The notes beneath the pieces are model-generated. The model did no database searches and was not told the DNA's origin. It was given only the letters and a program-made list of their open reading frames with translations. Below are positions 62,879 through 64,000 of a stretch of 64,000 nucleotides of DNA, one piece after another. The stretch is taken from NCBI GenBank assembly GCA_965198025.1, contig OZ240237.1, positions 1,550,001-1,614,000 on the forward strand. Direction: 5' to 3'. This DNA comes from CAYWWM01 sp965198025. Its GTDB lineage: Bacteria; Acidobacteriota; Terriglobia; 2-12-FULL-54-10. A program made the translations under genes and the position numbers. Position 1 is the stretch's first letter. Every line of letters starts with the position of its first letter.

Positions 62879-64000
62879 TGCCAGGAATTGAAATACCCGC
62901 CGGGACGCCCAACTTCGTACTGAACATGGGGCCACAACACCCTTCGACGCACGGGGTGCTGCGGCTGGTGCTGGAACTAGACGGCGAGACCATCGTCCGC
63001 GCGACCTGCGATATCGGCTACCTGCACACCGGAATCGAGAAGAGCTGCGAGGACAAGACCTACCACCAAGTGATCACGCTGACCGACCGCATCGACTACC
63101 TCTGCCCGCTGACGAACAATCTGTGCTACGTGCTGGCGGTGGAGAAACTGCTGGGGCTGGAGCCGCCGCCGAGGGCGCAGCGAATCCGCGTGATCCTGAA
63201 CGAGCTGCAGCGCATCGCCAGCCACCTGGTGTGGCTCGGGACGCATGCCATCGACATTGGGGCGATGTCGGTGCTGCTCTATTGTTTCCGCGAGCGCGAG
63301 GAGCTTTTGAAGATCTTCGAGATGTGCTCCGGGCAGCGGATGATGACGAGCTACTTCCGCGTGGGCGGGCTGGCGCTCGAACCGCCCGCGGACTTTGCGC
63401 CCAGGGTGCAGAAGTTCCTGAGCATCTTCCCGGAACGGCTGGAAGAATACGAAACACTGCTGACGCGAAACCGTATCTGGATCGGACGAACGAAAGGCGT
63501 AGGCTACTTGAGCGCGGACGACGCGCTGGATTTGGGCGTGAGCGGGCCGTCGGCGCGGGCATCGGGGATTGATTGCGACCTGCGGCGCGACGCGCCCTAT
63601 TCGGGGTATGAGCAGTTCCAGTTCGCGGTGCCGGTGCGGACGGAGGGGGACGTCTACGCGCGCTACCTGGTGCGGATCGAAGAAATGCGCCAGAGCGTGA
63701 AGATCGTCGAGCAGGCGATCGAAGGAATTCCGGAAGGGCCGGTGATGGCGACCATGCCGGGAGTAATTCTGCCGGAGCGGGAGAAAATGAAGACCGAAAT
63801 GGAAGCCCTGATCTACCACTTCAAGATCGTGACCGAAGGCTACCGGGTGCCTCCGGGCGAGGTGTATCAGGCCGTCGAGTCGCCGCGTGGAGAGATGGGC
63901 TACTACGTGGTGAGCGACGGGACGGCGCACCCGTACCGCGTGAAGGTGCGCGCGCCATCGTTCGCGAACCTGCAGGCACTGCCCAAGATCGCCGAGGGCC
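62878..64000 (+). CDS. nuoD: NADH-quinone oxidoreductase subunit D (3' end outside window)
   Basis: 374 residues visible of about 400. MPGIEIPAGTPNFVLNMGPQ, then HPSTHGVLRLVLELDGE (quinone-site His), DIGYLHTGIEKSCEDKTYHQ, DRIDYLCPLTNNLCYVLAVE and ESPRGEMGYYVVSDGTAHPY. The 49-kDa subunit lines the quinone pocket with NuoB. It runs off the right edge at LQALPKIAEG. Confidence 0.95.
   Translation, partial: MPGIEIPAGTPNFVLNMGPQHPSTHGVLRLVLELDGETIVRATCDIGYLHTGIEKSCEDKTYHQVITLTDRIDYLCPLTNNLCYVLAVEKLLGLEPPPRAQRIRVILNELQRIASHLVWLGTHAIDIGAMSVLLYCFREREELLKIFEMCSGQRMMTSYFRVGGLALEPPADFAPRVQKFLSIFPERLEEYETLLTRNRIWIGRTKGVGYLSADDALDLGVSGPSARASGIDCDLRRDAPYSGYEQFQFAVPVRTEGDVYARYLVRIEEMRQSVKIVEQAIEGIPEGPVMATMPGVILPEREKMKTEMEALIYHFKIVTEGYRVPPGEVYQAVESPRGEMGYYVVSDGTAHPYRVKVRAPSFANLQALPKIAEG

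Overview
The window looks like a chromosomal segment of an Acidobacteriota-type bacterium, probably from a metagenome. This is inferred from gene content: Oar-like TonB receptors with carboxypeptidase-regulatory domains, several secreted proteins that join such a domain to a c-type haem site and a Vgb-like propeller, NHL-type propeller proteins, and a nuoA-C-D run. No rRNA, tRNA or CRISPR array was seen.

Layout. 1-8.2 kb: a haem/propeller protein running off the left edge, a decayed SWM/Fn3 surface-protein remnant, an Oar-type TonB receptor, a second receptor remnant and an intact BCCT transporter. 8.2-13.7 kb: a mobile-element graveyard with IS630 copy 1, IS3 scraps, and remnants of a His-rich metal protein, an RsbU-like phosphatase and a frameshifted STAS protein; a ZIP-like permease, a methyltransferase and a small membrane protein survive. 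13.6-19.1 kb: a truncated methyltransferase, an outer-membrane protein, an MltD-like LysM transglycosylase, phased repeats, a dead IS3 element and an integrase tail. 19.3-23.5 kb: a cobalamin locus (sigma70 promoter, B12 riboswitch, small leader ORF, BtuB-like receptor, DUF6580 membrane protein, DUF71/COG2102 ATPase, truncated BtuF). 23.5-26.7 kb: three tandem secreted Cache-like paralogues. 27-34 kb: scraps, amt, a TonB receptor, mtgA. 34.2-36.2 kb: IS630 copy 2 and the 3' part of an SMP-30/gluconolactonase gene. 36.3-41.4 kb: a sulfite-dehydrogenase-like operon with three cytochromes. 41.7-46.3 kb: two paralogous propeller genes, each with an in-frame TGA at the same place. 46.8-53.3 kb: a hydrolase, scraps and a second haem/propeller operon. 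53.7-61.3 kb: a PNPOx-like protein, a fused 2-oxoacid dehydrogenase E1, a copper amine oxidase and an APC permease. 61.5-64 kb: thiS, then nuoA, nuoC and nuoD (cut by the right edge).

Two observations stand out. First, both propeller genes at 41.7-46.3 kb read straight through one TGA at the same motif (VPN-TGA-VAHPQ). About 22 nt past each TGA lies a hairpin whose GGA/GGC loop sits 31 nt after it, with one compensatory base-pair swap between paralogues. This is what a bacterial selenocysteine (SECIS) signal should look like, and it suggests an undescribed selenoprotein family of large periplasmic propellers. Second, the two IS630 copies lie in opposite orientation, and their flanks reassemble exactly into two genes (a BCCT transporter and an SMP-30 protein) if the intervening 25 kb is flipped. 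Either the segment was inverted by recombination between the IS copies or it was flipped in assembly.

Many genes carry single-base frameshifts. Some lie in short homopolymers and may be sequencing errors, so pseudogene calls that rest on one indel are tentative.
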